Origin: Candidatus Finniella inopinata
Lineage (GTDB): Bacteria > Pseudomonadota > Alphaproteobacteria > Paracaedibacterales > CAITNM01
DNA: 64,000 nucleotides
Direction: 5' to 3'
NCBI GenBank assembly: GCA_943322985.2
Contig: CALPGA020000006.1
Span: forward strand, 1-64,000
Shown here in pieces: positions 11,256 to 20,898 of this stretch. The translations under genes and the position numbers were made by a program. Under the pieces are notes generated by a model that worked only from the letters and a program-made list of their open reading frames with translations, was not told the DNA's origin and did not search any database. The stretch's first letter is position 1. Each line of letters starts with the position of its first letter.

Positions 11256-13124
11256 ATGCAGCGATCACACATTGACACTCTTCCTATTATTGCCACCTTA
11301 GGTGTGGTATATGGGGATATTGGCACAAGCCCTTTGTACGCCATAAAGGAGTGCTTTAGCGGTGCGCACATTGCTTTAAATGAAGCAAATATTTTGGGTG
11401 TGCTTTCCCTTATTTTTTGGGTGCTAATGTTGGTAGTAACCATTAAATATGTAATGCTCATTTTGCGTGCTCACAACCATGGAGAAGGCGGCATTTTGGC
11501 GTTGTTGGCATTGATTAGCCACCGACGTTTAAAATTCGTTTCTTCACATACAATGATTGCCCTGGGGTTAATAGGAGCTGCCTTATTCTGGGGAGACACC
11601 TTAATAACCCCAGCCATTTCTGTGCTTAGCGCACTAGAAGGCCTAACCGTAGCCGCTCCTAAATTTAGCACTTATATTGTGCCAGCAGCTGTTGCTGTAA
11701 TTATTTCCTTATTTATGCTGCAAGCAAAAGGAACTGAGCGTATTGGCAGTCTTTTTGGTCCAGTTATGCTGGTGTGGTTTATAATTATTGGCGTGCTGGG
11801 TGGCGTTCAAATTTGGCAAACCCCTAGTATTTTAAAGGCTATTAATCCATGGTATGGATTTCAACTTGCCTGCAGTCACCCTTATCAAATATTGCCCCTG
11901 CTAGGATTTGTAGTGTTGTGTGTGACTGGTGCTGAAGCATTGTATGCCGATATGGGGCATTTTGGGGCAAGAGCCATTCGTTTTTCCTGGCTTAGCCTAG
12001 TCGGCCCCTGCTTAGTATCAAACTATTTTGGCCAAGGCGCCGCATTGCTGCGTCACCCCGAAGCAATAAGCAATCCGTTTTTTTACCTGGTACCAGAACC
12101 GCACATGCTGCACATGGTAGGCCTTGCAACCATTGCTTCTATTATTGCATCGCAATCTGTAATTTCCGGATTGTTTTCACTATGTGGCCAGGCCATTCAA
12201 CTTGATTATTTGCCAAGAATGCGCATTATTCACACATCAGCTCAGCACGTTGGGCGCATTTACATACCTGCTATCAATTGGCTACTCATGACATGCGTGG
12301 TAGCAGTGGTGTTAATATTTAGAAACTCCAATCACTTAGCAACAGCTTATGGATTATCAGTCAGCGGCGTTATGGTTATGACCAGCTTGCTTGCTATGGT
12401 TGCAATGCTGCGCGTTTTCCGATGGAAATTATGGGCAGTACTACTAATTTTTGGCCCACTACTTTTGATTGACAGCACCTTTTTGGTAGCAAATTCCTTG
12501 AAACTCACTCACGGAGCTTGGGTGCCCATTGCTTTTGGGGGGCTGGTATGGAGTGTTATGCATGTGTGGCATAGGCAGCGTAAACATATGGCTGATAAAA
12601 CAAGAACGCTTTCCCTAAGCTTTGGTCAATTTTTTGGGCAGTATAATTTACAAACCACCAATAGGGTTCCGGGCACGGCGGTATTTTTATCAAAAGACAT
12701 TGATCATATTCCGCTTTCTTTAATTAAGCACTTGGAACACACGAACTGCTTGTCGGATCGAGTGATTATTTTAACTATTCAAAACCACACGATTCCCCGA
12801 ATTCCAAGTTCTGAGCGTATTTTTTGGCAAAGTTTCTCAAATGGGTTTGTGCAAGTGGTGGCGCATTACGGATTTATGCAAAGCCCAAGAATCTCCAACA
12901 TATTAAAGCACGCTCAGGCCAAGGGACTAAATTTTGACATGAATCAAAGCACCTTCTTTTTATTGCATGTCGTACCTATATTAGGAAAGCACCTGAAAGG
13001 TTTACGCGGTTTAGGTGCCAGACTGTTTCGGTATTTATTGCGCAACACAACAAGTGCTGGGCATTTCTTTGAAATACCCCACCAACGTGTTATGGAACTT
13101 GGCGTACAGATAATGATTCATTAA
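11256..13124 (+). CDS. kup: KUP-family potassium uptake protein
   Basis: LGVVYGDIGTSPLYAIKECF, ALFWGDTLITPAISVLSALEGL, TGAEALYADMGHFG. Confidence 0.97.
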   Translation: MQRSHIDTLPIIATLGVVYGDIGTSPLYAIKECFSGAHIALNEANILGVLSLIFWVLMLVVTIKYVMLILRAHNHGEGGILALLALISHRRLKFVSSHTMIALGLIGAALFWGDTLITPAISVLSALEGLTVAAPKFSTYIVPAAVAVIISLFMLQAKGTERIGSLFGPVMLVWFIIIGVLGGVQIWQTPSILKAINPWYGFQLACSHPYQILPLLGFVVLCVTGAEALYADMGHFGARAIRFSWLSLVGPCLVSNYFGQGAALLRHPEAISNPFFYLVPEPHMLHMVGLATIASIIASQSVISGLFSLCGQAIQLDYLPRMRIIHTSAQHVGRIYIPAINWLLMTCVVAVVLIFRNSNHLATAYGLSVSGVMVMTSLLAMVAMLRVFRWKLWAVLLIFGPLLLIDSTFLVANSLKLTHGAWVPIAFGGLVWSVMHVWHRQRKHMADKTRTLSLSFGQFFGQYNLQTTNRVPGTAVFLSKDIDHIPLSLIKHLEHTNCLSDRVIILTIQNHTIPRIPSSERIFWQSFSNGFVQVVAHYGFMQSPRISNILKHAQAKGLNFDMNQSTFFLLHVVPILGKHLKGLRGLGARLFRYLLRNTTSAGHFFEIPHQRVMELGVQIMIH

Positions 13125-13161
13125 TAACCGCGCCACATAAAAGTTCCTTAAAAATTCCTTT

Positions 13162-13190
13162 TGACAAATGGAACACAAAGACTTAGTATT
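13162..13190 (+). promoter_or_regulatory. Sigma-70 type promoter for rpmJ
   Basis: TTGACA - 17 nt - TAGTAT directly upstream of rpmJ. Confidence 0.7.
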
Positions 13191-13216
13191 CTTACCATGC
13201 AGATAGGTGAAAAATT

Positions 13217-13342
13217 ATGAAAATAGCAAACTCTTTAAAAACTCTTAGAAGTCGTGACAAAGACTGCAAACTAGTGCGTCGCAAGGGTCGCATGTATGTT
13301 ATCAATAAGAAAAAACCACGTTATAAAGCACGCCAAGGTTAA
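13217..13342 (+). CDS. rpmJ: 50S ribosomal protein L36 (absent from ORF track because 41 aa)
   Basis: Translates as [41 protein letters not shown]. Confidence 0.93.
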   Translation: MKIANSLKTLRSRDKDCKLVRRKGRMYVINKKKPRYKARQG

Positions 13343-13353
13343 GTTCTAAGATC

Positions 13354-14367
13354 ATGGTTCAGGAAACCGACGTTGTAATTATAGGCGCCGGTCCTGTCGG
13401 CTTGTTCGCTATCTTTGAATGCGGCATGGCCAAATTAAAAACTCATATTATTGATGCTTTTGAAAAAATTGGCGGCCAATGCTCTGCGTTGTACCCTGAA
13501 AAACCAATTTATGACATTGCTGCACATCCATCGATCGCTGCAGCTGACCTTATTGACCAGCTTGAAAAACAAGCGGCGCCGTTTAACCCTACCTATCATT
13601 TAAACCAACAGGTAACACATATTGCACCGTTAAATGAGTGCGGTTCAGATTGGTTAGTTCGCACATCTTCTGGAACAGAAATAAAAACAAAAAGCATTAT
13701 CATAGCGGCAGGCGTTGGTGCTTTTGGCCCAAACCGCCCTCCTCTTGACCATCTAGATATCTACGAAAAAAATAGCGTTCATTACGCTGTGCGCAGTAAA
13801 GACACATATAAAGACAAACACGTAGTTATTGCTGGCGGTGGTGATTCCGCCGTTGACTGGGCATTGATTTTAAAAGATATTGCCGCTTCTGTTAAAGTTG
13901 TGCACCGTCGTGCAAAATTTCGCGCTGCCCCTGATAGCGAAGAAAAGCTAAACATTGCAGCACGTAATGGAGAAGTTGAACTTGTTACCCCATACCAGCT
14001 CAGCGGGCTTCAGGGAGAAAATGGTAAGTTAAGCGCCGTAGAAGTTGAAAACCTTGATGGTTCAAAAAAACTATTACAAGCCGATTACTTGCTTCCATTT
14101 TTTGGACTTTCCATGAATTTGGGCCCTATTGCCGAATGGGGGCTGAATTTAGAAAAAAATCACATTACGGTTGATCAAGCCACAAGCGCTACAAGCCGAA
14201 AAGGTATTTACGCTATTGGGGATATTGCAACATACCCCCACAAACTAAAATTAATTTTAACTGGGTTCGCTGAAGCTGCTCAGGCAGCGCACGCTATACG
14301 CTTGCACTTATTCCCAGATGAAATTATTCATTTTGAATATTCCACCACAAAAGGTGTTGGTTTTTAA
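13354..14367 (+). CDS. Thioredoxin reductase-like ferredoxin/flavodoxin-NADP reductase
   Basis: VVIIGAGPVGLFAIFECGM FAD motif, VIAGGGDSAVDWAL NADP motif, GIYAIGDIATYPHKLKLI. Confidence 0.88.
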   Translation: MVQETDVVIIGAGPVGLFAIFECGMAKLKTHIIDAFEKIGGQCSALYPEKPIYDIAAHPSIAAADLIDQLEKQAAPFNPTYHLNQQVTHIAPLNECGSDWLVRTSSGTEIKTKSIIIAAGVGAFGPNRPPLDHLDIYEKNSVHYAVRSKDTYKDKHVVIAGGGDSAVDWALILKDIAASVKVVHRRAKFRAAPDSEEKLNIAARNGEVELVTPYQLSGLQGENGKLSAVEVENLDGSKKLLQADYLLPFFGLSMNLGPIAEWGLNLEKNHITVDQATSATSRKGIYAIGDIATYPHKLKLILTGFAEAAQAAHAIRLHLFPDEIIHFEYSTTKGVGF

Positions 14368-14384
14368 ATTTTTGCTGTTTGTTC

Positions 14385-14415
14385 TTGACTACCCCCCGCA
14401 AAGGTATGCTATAAA
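14385..14415 (+). promoter_or_regulatory. Candidate promoter of rpmB
   Basis: TTGACT - 19 nt - TATAAA upstream of rpmB. Confidence 0.45.
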
Positions 14416-14443
14416 TAGGCAAAATTGTTTAAGGAAAAAATAA

Positions 14444-14734
14444 ATGGCGCGTCGTTGTGCATTAACTGGAAAAGGTGTGTTGTTTGGTCATAATGTGAGC
14501 CACGCAAACAATAAATCAAATCGTCGTTTTTTGCCTAATTTGCAAAACGTATCTTTTTTAAGTGAAGTTCTTGGCAGAACCATTAGCCTTAGACTTTCAA
14601 CTCGCGCGATTCGCACTGTTGAATTCCATGGCGGTTTAGATGCTTATCTTTCTTCAACACCAAATCGCAATTTAACAGCTGAAATACTGCCTTTGAAAAA
14701 AGTTATCGTAAAACAGCTTAATGCTAAAAAATAA
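14444..14734 (+). CDS. rpmB: 50S ribosomal protein L28
   Basis: MARRCALTGKGVLFGHNVSHANNKSNRRFLPNLQ. Confidence 0.97.
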   Translation: MARRCALTGKGVLFGHNVSHANNKSNRRFLPNLQNVSFLSEVLGRTISLRLSTRAIRTVEFHGGLDAYLSSTPNRNLTAEILPLKKVIVKQLNAKK

Positions 14735-14757
14735 AACGTTTTAGTTTTTCAAAAATT

Positions 14758-14785
14758 TTGGGCGTGTTTTACACGCCTTTATTTT
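14758..14785 (+). terminator. Terminator of rpmB
   Basis: gggcgtgttttacacgcctttattttt. Confidence 0.8.
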
Positions 14786-14809
14786 TACCTTCGTAATTTC
14801 GGCAGTGCT

Positions 14810-15544
14810 ATGGAATGCTCTTCAATAAAGACTTTGCAATCTCGCATAGATCAACTACAGCCAGGTGATTGGTTTGTTGTCGATATAGATGACACTATAA
14901 TCACTCCACAAGCGATGATGTTTCGGCCTGCTTCTTCTTTTTGCACATTCATTGATGATATAAAAAAAGACCCTATTCATAACATGGCGGAAATTTTATC
15001 TACCTGGCGCTTAAACCGCAAAACAATGCTTGTTGAGCAAGAATGGCCAGAAATTCTTGATACCCTTCAAAAAAAGGGCGTGATTGTGATTGCCCTAACC
15101 CAAATGCACACAGGGAAGCTTGGAAAAATTCCTTCCATGGAACATTGGCGAGCTAGTGAACTAAAAAAGACGGGCATAACGTTTACTCCATTTTCAACGG
15201 ATACCGTAGAAATACTTATTGATACAGATCAACCAGCAACGCTTTTTCAAGGAATTCTTTTTACCGGTGCCCATCCCAAAGCAGATGTATTGAGCAGTTT
15301 CATAAAAAAATACGGCACTCCATCCAAAATACTATTTTTTGATGACCGCTTGTATCAAGTAAAGGCGTTGGAAGAATTATGCACCGAAATGCAGATTCCT
15401 TATGAAGGCTATCATTACTTGGCAGCCCACCAATTGCCCTACTCAGCTTCAGAAAACCATGGCGCCATTCAAACGCAATTAATTTTAGAAGGACAGTGGC
15501 TTGAAGACGCTGACGTTCAGCAGAAGCAGGTAAGCCATGGATAG
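14810..15544 (+). CDS. DUF2608-like HAD-superfamily protein
   Basis: WFVVDIDDTIITPQAMMFRPASSF and ILFFDDRLYQVKALEE HAD-like motifs. Confidence 0.7.
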   Translation: MECSSIKTLQSRIDQLQPGDWFVVDIDDTIITPQAMMFRPASSFCTFIDDIKKDPIHNMAEILSTWRLNRKTMLVEQEWPEILDTLQKKGVIVIALTQMHTGKLGKIPSMEHWRASELKKTGITFTPFSTDTVEILIDTDQPATLFQGILFTGAHPKADVLSSFIKKYGTPSKILFFDDRLYQVKALEELCTEMQIPYEGYHYLAAHQLPYSASENHGAIQTQLILEGQWLEDADVQQKQVSHG

Positions 15545-16283
15545 TTTATTCATCAACCTTATTAATGCACTAGAGCTGCTTTCACCAGAAGTATTATTAG
15601 CGCTAGGCTTTTTCACATGCATTGCTTTTATTTTATTGGCATTTCGATTCTTCGGTGCACTTGGTTTGGTGTGCTACAGTGTACTAGCTGTCACTATTGC
15701 AAACATGCAAGTTTTAAAATTAGGTGCTTTTTCTTATATTGATGAGCCTGTTGCTCTTGGTACGGTTATGTTTACAACGCTTTTTACCACAAGCGACTTA
15801 ATAACGGAGCATTACGGCGCTGACCTTGCTAAAAAAACTATTTACCTTACTTTCCTGATGCAGATTTTTGTCATACTTAGCATGGTGCTTGTGATTGCGC
15901 ACCCTGAGGCTGGAAATAACAAAACCTCCATTCAGGTAGCATTAGAAGCATTATTTACACCATCCTTAAGGCTTTTGATTGCAAGCTTGATTGCCTTTAT
16001 TATTTCTCAGCATATTGATATTTGTATATTTTCTGCTTTAAAAAAACGTCATGGCAAACACTTGTTATGGCTACGTGCAAACGCATCGACGTTGATTTCT
16101 GGTTTATTTGATACTTTTGTTTTCAGCTTTCTTGCTTGGATTATTTTTGCACCAACGCCATTGTCAATGACCACCGTGTTAATTGGGTTCATTGCTGCTT
16201 CCCAAGCTTTAAGAGCATTTATTTCGATATTTTCAACTCCACTCTTATATATAAGCTATCGGCTAAAACCTCATGACCTTTAA
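15537..16283 (+). CDS. yhhQ: Queuosine precursor transporter (YhhQ/VUT family)
   Basis: Multi-TM protein with TTSDLITEHYGADLAKKTIYLTFL and SGLFDTFVFSFLAW; adjacent to tgt. Confidence 0.85.
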   Translation: MDSLFINLINALELLSPEVLLALGFFTCIAFILLAFRFFGALGLVCYSVLAVTIANMQVLKLGAFSYIDEPVALGTVMFTTLFTTSDLITEHYGADLAKKTIYLTFLMQIFVILSMVLVIAHPEAGNNKTSIQVALEALFTPSLRLLIASLIAFIISQHIDICIFSALKKRHGKHLLWLRANASTLISGLFDTFVFSFLAWIIFAPTPLSMTTVLIGFIAASQALRAFISIFSTPLLYISYRLKPHDL

Positions 16284-17475
16284 TTTCACTATTGAAAAAT
16301 CTACCGAACAAGGGCGTTTAGGCACACTTGTAACTCCACACGGAGAAGTAAAAACTCCTGCTTTTATTTTTTGCGCAACTAAGGCGGCTATGAAAGCGGT
16401 AACGCCTGTACAAATGTGCAGCGCTAACACACAAATTATTTTATCGAATACGTATCATTTAATGCTGCAGCCAGGTGGAGAAACCGTTAAAAAACTGGGC
16501 GGCTTACAAAAAATGACCGGGTGGAATGGTCCTATGTTAACCGATTCCGGCGGGTTTCAAATTTTCAGCCTTGGCCATGGATCAGTTGCTTCTGAAATTA
16601 AGGGAAGCAGATCAAACCACCGCCCAAAAACCTTACTAAGCATTACTGAACAAGGCGCAACTTTTAAATCGTACATTGATGGGCGCACGTATTTTTTAAC
16701 GCCAGAAGAATCTATTTGCGTGCAACGCAACCTTGGCGCCGACCTGATTGTGGTTCTGGATGAATGCACCCCCTTTCATGTTGATAAAAACTACACGCAA
16801 GAATCAATGCGCATGAGCCACCGTTGGGCCTTACGTTCTTTAAACGAATGGCAAAAGCACGATGATGGTTCACAAAAGCTTTATGGCATTATTCAGGGTG
16901 GTGTTTATCCTCAGCTTCGACAAGAAAGCTGCGAGTTTATAAACGACCATGATTTTTTCGGCATTGCTGTGGGCGGATGCCTTGGCGCTAGCAAGGATCA
17001 AATGCATGATGTGGTTGGTTTTACCATGGAAATGGTACGAAAAGACCGCCCTGTTCACCTTTTAGGCATTGGCGGCATTTCCGACATATTTGCAGGTGTT
17101 GCCCAAGGGATTGATACATTTGATTGCGTGCACCCAACGCGACTTGCCCGCCATGGTGGCGCATTGGTTAAACCATGCAATAATCCAAGCCCTACTCGTG
17201 AACACATTAATTTACGCAATAGTATGTACATTAATGATGATCAACCAATTGAGCCAGATTGCGGATGCGAAACCTGCCAATGGGCTAGCAAAGGCTACCT
17301 TCATCATCTATTGAAGGCCCAGGAAATGGTGGCGTGTTCTTTAGTTTCTATTCATAATATTTATTTTATGAATCAGTTAATGCAAGCAATTCGTGATGCG
17401 CTAGCAGATGACACAATAGATAGTTGCAAAAAAGAATGGTCCTTGAGTAGTGGCAGGACAAATTCTAGTTCATAA
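16273..17475 (+). CDS. tgt: Queuine tRNA-ribosyltransferase
   Basis: LTDSGGFQIFSLG, GVAQGIDTFDCVHPTRLARHGGAL, CGCETC zinc site. Confidence 0.97.
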   Translation: MTFNFTIEKSTEQGRLGTLVTPHGEVKTPAFIFCATKAAMKAVTPVQMCSANTQIILSNTYHLMLQPGGETVKKLGGLQKMTGWNGPMLTDSGGFQIFSLGHGSVASEIKGSRSNHRPKTLLSITEQGATFKSYIDGRTYFLTPEESICVQRNLGADLIVVLDECTPFHVDKNYTQESMRMSHRWALRSLNEWQKHDDGSQKLYGIIQGGVYPQLRQESCEFINDHDFFGIAVGGCLGASKDQMHDVVGFTMEMVRKDRPVHLLGIGGISDIFAGVAQGIDTFDCVHPTRLARHGGALVKPCNNPSPTREHINLRNSMYINDDQPIEPDCGCETCQWASKGYLHHLLKAQEMVACSLVSIHNIYFMNQLMQAIRDALADDTIDSCKKEWSLSSGRTNSSS

Positions 17476-17482
17476 ATTAAGT

Positions 17483-17519
17483 ATGGATTGCCGCGCTGCG
17501 CTCGCAATGACGGTCAGAG
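17483..17519. repeat. Palindromic interspersed repeat (TGGATTGCCGCGCTGCGCTCGCAATGACGG)
   Basis: Self-complementary core; related copies at 17557, 17671, 18031, 19966. Confidence 0.75.
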
Positions 17520-17556
17520 CAAACGAATAACGGTCAGAGTCATATGATACTTAAGC

Positions 17557-17586
17557 GTGGATTACCACGCTACGCTCGCAATGATG
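17557..17586. repeat. Diverged copy of the same palindromic repeat
   Basis: gtggattaccacgctacgctcgcaatgatg. Confidence 0.65.
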
Positions 17587-17670
17587 TTCAAGGAAAGCAT
17601 GGCCCGCACTCGCAATCACGGTTGCGGCGATCTTGTGCAAAATAGCGTCTATATCAAACACCTTATATAA

Positions 17671-17709
17671 TCGTCTTTGCGAGCCTTTGCAAAAGGCGCG
17701 GCAATCCAC
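17671..17709. repeat. Inverted copy of the same palindromic repeat
   Basis: tcgtctttgcgagcctttgcaaaaggcgcggcaatccac. Confidence 0.65.
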
Positions 17710-17711
17710 AC

Positions 17712-17999
17712 TTAGTAAAGCTCTTGGTACAAATCTTTCCATGTCGGATTAATTGTATTAATTAATGAAATTTTCTTTATACGCGATCCTGCTTTAATCT
17801 GCTTCTCGCGTAAAATAGCTTCTTCCTTTGTTGCGTGCTGTTCGTAATAAACTAAAATTTTGCAATCATACATTTTTGTAAATCCAGCAACTTCACCATT
17901 TTTATGCTGATGCACACGCTGCACTAAGTGTGAGGTCACTCCAACATATAAAGTCCCATGCCTTTTGCTGGCCATAATATATACAGCAGGATTTTTCAT
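17712..17999 (-). CDS. GIY-YIG nuclease domain protein
   Basis: VYIMASKRHGTLYVGVTSHLVQRVHQHKNGEVAGFTKMYDCKILVYYE. Confidence 0.88.
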   Translation of the reverse strand: MKNPAVYIMASKRHGTLYVGVTSHLVQRVHQHKNGEVAGFTKMYDCKILVYYEQHATKEEAILREKQIKAGSRIKKISLINTINPTWKDLYQELY

Positions 18000-18030
18000 A
18001 TATCTAAAATATTTTCTACAGATGTTTAAG

Positions 18031-18062
18031 TATGGATTGCCGCGCTAACGCTTGCAATAACG
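18031..18062. repeat. Palindromic interspersed repeat copy
   Basis: tatggattgccgcgctaacgcttgcaataacg. Confidence 0.65.
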
Positions 18063-18084
18063 ATTAACTATCCCCCCGCTCCTG

Positions 18085-18128
18085 TTAACCAAAGTTAATA
18101 TCATTAAAAATTTGTTAATTTTCGTTAA
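18085..18128. promoter_or_regulatory. Phased TTAA array upstream of ctrA, candidate CtrA autoregulatory sites
   Basis: TTAA at 18085, 18095, 18104, 18115, 18125; includes TTAA-N7-TTAA at 18104-18118. Confidence 0.5.
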
Positions 18129-18210
18129 CAACACACACAAATAAAAAACTCGTTAAAACATAAAATTTTTGATAATATTTAGATATCAAGCAATACAAGT
18201 GAGTATCATA

Positions 18211-18969
18211 ATGCGCATTCTACTTATTGAAGATGATTCAGCAACCGCAAAAAGTCTTACGAACACACTAAAATCAGAAGGCTTTGTAGTTGATTGCACC
18301 GACCTGGGTGAAGATGGACTTGAAATTGGAAAAATCTATGAATACGATTTAATTGTTCTTGACCTCATGCTACCAGACATGGACGGATTTGAATTATTAA
18401 GAAAACTTCGTGCTTCGCAAATTAAAACTCCGGTACTTGTATTGTCAGGCTTAAGTGATACGGAAGATAAAGTAAAAGGTTTTGGCTTTGGGGCCGATGA
18501 CTATTTAACCAAGCCATTTAGCAAAAATGAACTGCTTGCACGCATTCATGCAATTGTGCGCAGGTCACGCGGCCATAGCGATTCAGTAATTCGAGCAGGG
18601 AAGTTGGTTGTGAATTTGCAAAACCGTACTGCATGCGTAGATAAAAACACTATTAACTTAACTGGTAAAGAATACGCCATTTTGGAATTGCTAGCATTGC
18701 GCAAGGGCACAACCCTTACCAAAGAAATGTTTTTGAACCACCTGTACGGTGGTATGGATGAACCCGAATTAAAAATTATTGATGTGTTCATTTGCAAACT
18801 TCGACGCAAGCTTGCCGAAGCGCTTGGACATGATAATATTATTGAAACAGTGTGGGGGCGTGGCTATGTACTGCGTGATCCAGAAATGGATAGTATTTAC
18901 GCATCACCCGAAAAGGCAATACAGGCAAAGGCTTCAAGCCTTTCTGAACACCCTCTTCCAAGCATCTAG
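18211..18969 (+). CDS. ctrA: Cell-cycle response regulator CtrA (start chosen at MRILLIEDD)
   Basis: [75 protein letters not shown]. Confidence 0.93.
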   Translation: MRILLIEDDSATAKSLTNTLKSEGFVVDCTDLGEDGLEIGKIYEYDLIVLDLMLPDMDGFELLRKLRASQIKTPVLVLSGLSDTEDKVKGFGFGADDYLTKPFSKNELLARIHAIVRRSRGHSDSVIRAGKLVVNLQNRTACVDKNTINLTGKEYAILELLALRKGTTLTKEMFLNHLYGGMDEPELKIIDVFICKLRRKLAEALGHDNIIETVWGRGYVLRDPEMDSIYASPEKAIQAKASSLSEHPLPSI

Positions 18970-19106
18970 GCAACATGCTGATGCAATATTACCACGCAAC
19001 AATAAATCACTCTTGCAATTTGTTGATAATGGTGGAGCGAAAAACCTAATACATATATATTAGCCTCAATAGGTTAACTATTTAATTTTTTTTAGGAGAT
19101 ATTATT

Positions 19107-19832
19107 ATGAAGAAATTCGCAATGGCAGCAGTTGCTGCTTTGTCACTAAGCACAGCTTCTGCTGAATCTTGTGCGTCATCATTCAGCGGTTTTTACGCTG
19201 GTGCGCAACTTGGTGTGAACAGCACAACTGGCACATTAACAACTGATAATTTGAAAGCTGGAACTGTAGCTCGTGGTGCCGGTGACTTCGAAACAACAAC
19301 AGGTAAAAAATCTTTCCTAGGCGGCATTTTTGCTGGTTATGGAATGGGTGTTGGTTCATGTGCATATGTTGGCGCTGAATTTTACGGAAACTTCGGTAAC
19401 ACAAGCAACACACTTATTGACACATCAGGAAGCAATGCTGCAGACAGAAACTTCACTGTAAAAGCTAAAAACACACTAGCTTTTGGTGCTAAAGTTCGCC
19501 TAGGTTACACTGTTTCACAACAAGCAATGGTTTTCGTTGGTCTTGGTCTTGAATATGCTAAATGGGCATTAACTGCAGAAAATCTTGGCGCAGCTCAAAC
19601 AGTAGAAAAAACAACAAAAGGAGAAACTGGAAAAGTACATTTTGCTCCTTCAGTTGGCATGGACATGTTCCTAAGCAAGAACTTGTTTGTACGTGGTGAA
19701 TATACTTATGTTCTAGCTGCTAAAGGAAAAGTATCTCCATTACAAGGTACAGCTGCTGCTAAGACAACAGCGACAATGAAAGTAAACTTGAGCCAACAGC
19801 GTTTTGCTTTGGGTCTAGGTTACAAGTTCTAG
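19107..19832 (+). CDS. Outer-membrane beta-barrel protein
   Basis: Signal peptide, FSGFYAGAQLGVN, terminal ...FALGLGYKF. Confidence 0.8.
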   Translation: MKKFAMAAVAALSLSTASAESCASSFSGFYAGAQLGVNSTTGTLTTDNLKAGTVARGAGDFETTTGKKSFLGGIFAGYGMGVGSCAYVGAEFYGNFGNTSNTLIDTSGSNAADRNFTVKAKNTLAFGAKVRLGYTVSQQAMVFVGLGLEYAKWALTAENLGAAQTVEKTTKGETGKVHFAPSVGMDMFLSKNLFVRGEYTYVLAAKGKVSPLQGTAAAKTTATMKVNLSQQRFALGLGYKF

Positions 19833-19850
19833 TCTTGACTAAAGTACTTA

Positions 19851-19878
19851 AAACCCGCCTTTATGGCGGGTTTTTTTA
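19851..19878 (+). terminator. Terminator of OMP gene
   Basis: aaacccgcctttatggcgggttttttt. Confidence 0.85.
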
Positions 19879-19903
19879 TGGGTGTTAGTTGTGGGGAATA
19901 CAT

Positions 19904-20045
19904 CGTCACCCTGAGCCCTCGTCAGAGGGCGTGAGGGTCCAGTTTATGATATCGATTTATTACACTGGATTATCACGTCGCTTCGCTCCTCATAATGACG
20001 GAGTGGGTGGCGTCACCCTGCCCTTGAAAAAGGCGTGATGATCTA
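19904..20045. repeat. Cluster of palindromic repeats (two GTCACCCTG-type, one GGATTATCACG..CATAATGACGG type)
   Basis: cgtcaccctgagccctcgtcagagggcgtgagggt, ggattatcacgtcgcttcgctcctcataatgacgg, cgtcaccctgcccttgaaaaaggcgtgatgatct. Confidence 0.6.
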
Positions 20046-20049
20046 ATTC

Positions 20050-20898
20050 TTAAAGCAGCTTCCTCAATCGCTCCACCGTACTATTCGAAGCAGTCACCAA
20101 CGGTAAGCGTACTTCCCCAGAACATTTTTCAACTATTTCCATAGCAGCCTTTACCGGCATAGGGTTAGGTTCAGCCACCATGGCGTAGTGCAACGGCATT
20201 AATTCATTATTCAATGCATGAAATTTATCCATAGCCTTATTTTCCCAGGCCTGCACAAATGCTACCATTTTTTCAGGAAGCACATTGGCAGTAATTGAAA
20301 TCAACCCGTCACCACCTTGGGCCAAATACCCTGCAGCGTAAGGATCGTCACCACTTAGCAAACAAACGTGCTTGCTGGCACCGCTACGCATAAGCGCGGC
20401 CCGGCTAGTTTCTGTTGTAGAATCTTTAATTCCAACAACACGTTTTAATTCAAATAATTTCAATGCGGTTTCAACAGAAATTTCTGTAACGGTTCGGCCA
20501 GGATTGTTATAAAGCAAAATTGGTAGATTAGTAGCATCGTGAATGGCTTTGAAATGCTGATAGAGACCTTCTTGAGTCGTTTTACAATAGTAAGGCGCCA
20601 CAACCAATAGCGCATTTGCACCTAGCCGTTTAGCCTGCTGCGCTTGCTCAATAACCGCCCATGTAGACGGTGCTCCACATCCAACAATAATAGGTAATGT
20701 TGATTCTTTTACAGCGGTATGAATAAGCGTTTCGCGCTCGGCATTGGTTAGCAACGCCCCCTCGCCTGTTGAGCCACCCACAACGATTGCAGTCGTTCCA
20801 GCACTTCCATGCCAACGAATCAGATTGACAAAGGCGTGGCTATCCAGGCTATTCTTTTTCCATGGAGTCACTAACGCGACGATTGATCCTTTAAACAT
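20050..20898 (-). CDS. dapA: 4-hydroxy-tetrahydrodipicolinate synthase
   Basis: GSIVALVTPW, GSTGEGALLTNAER, PILLYNNPGRT, GIKDSTTE. Confidence 0.96.
   Translation of the reverse strand: MFKGSIVALVTPWKKNSLDSHAFVNLIRWHGSAGTTAIVVGGSTGEGALLTNAERETLIHTAVKESTLPIIVGCGAPSTWAVIEQAQQAKRLGANALLVVAPYYCKTTQEGLYQHFKAIHDATNLPILLYNNPGRTVTEISVETALKLFELKRVVGIKDSTTETSRAALMRSGASKHVCLLSGDDPYAAGYLAQGGDGLISITANVLPEKMVAFVQAWENKAMDKFHALNNELMPLHYAMVAEPNPMPVKAAMEIVEKCSGEVRLPLVTASNSTVERLRKLL

Noticed and set aside
17551-17742. 63-aa - strand ORF
   Set aside because: Made almost entirely of palindromic repeat sequence; no coding evidence.
17483-18062. CRISPR array
   Set aside because: Few copies, irregular spacing, palindromic and diverged, no spacers or cas genes.
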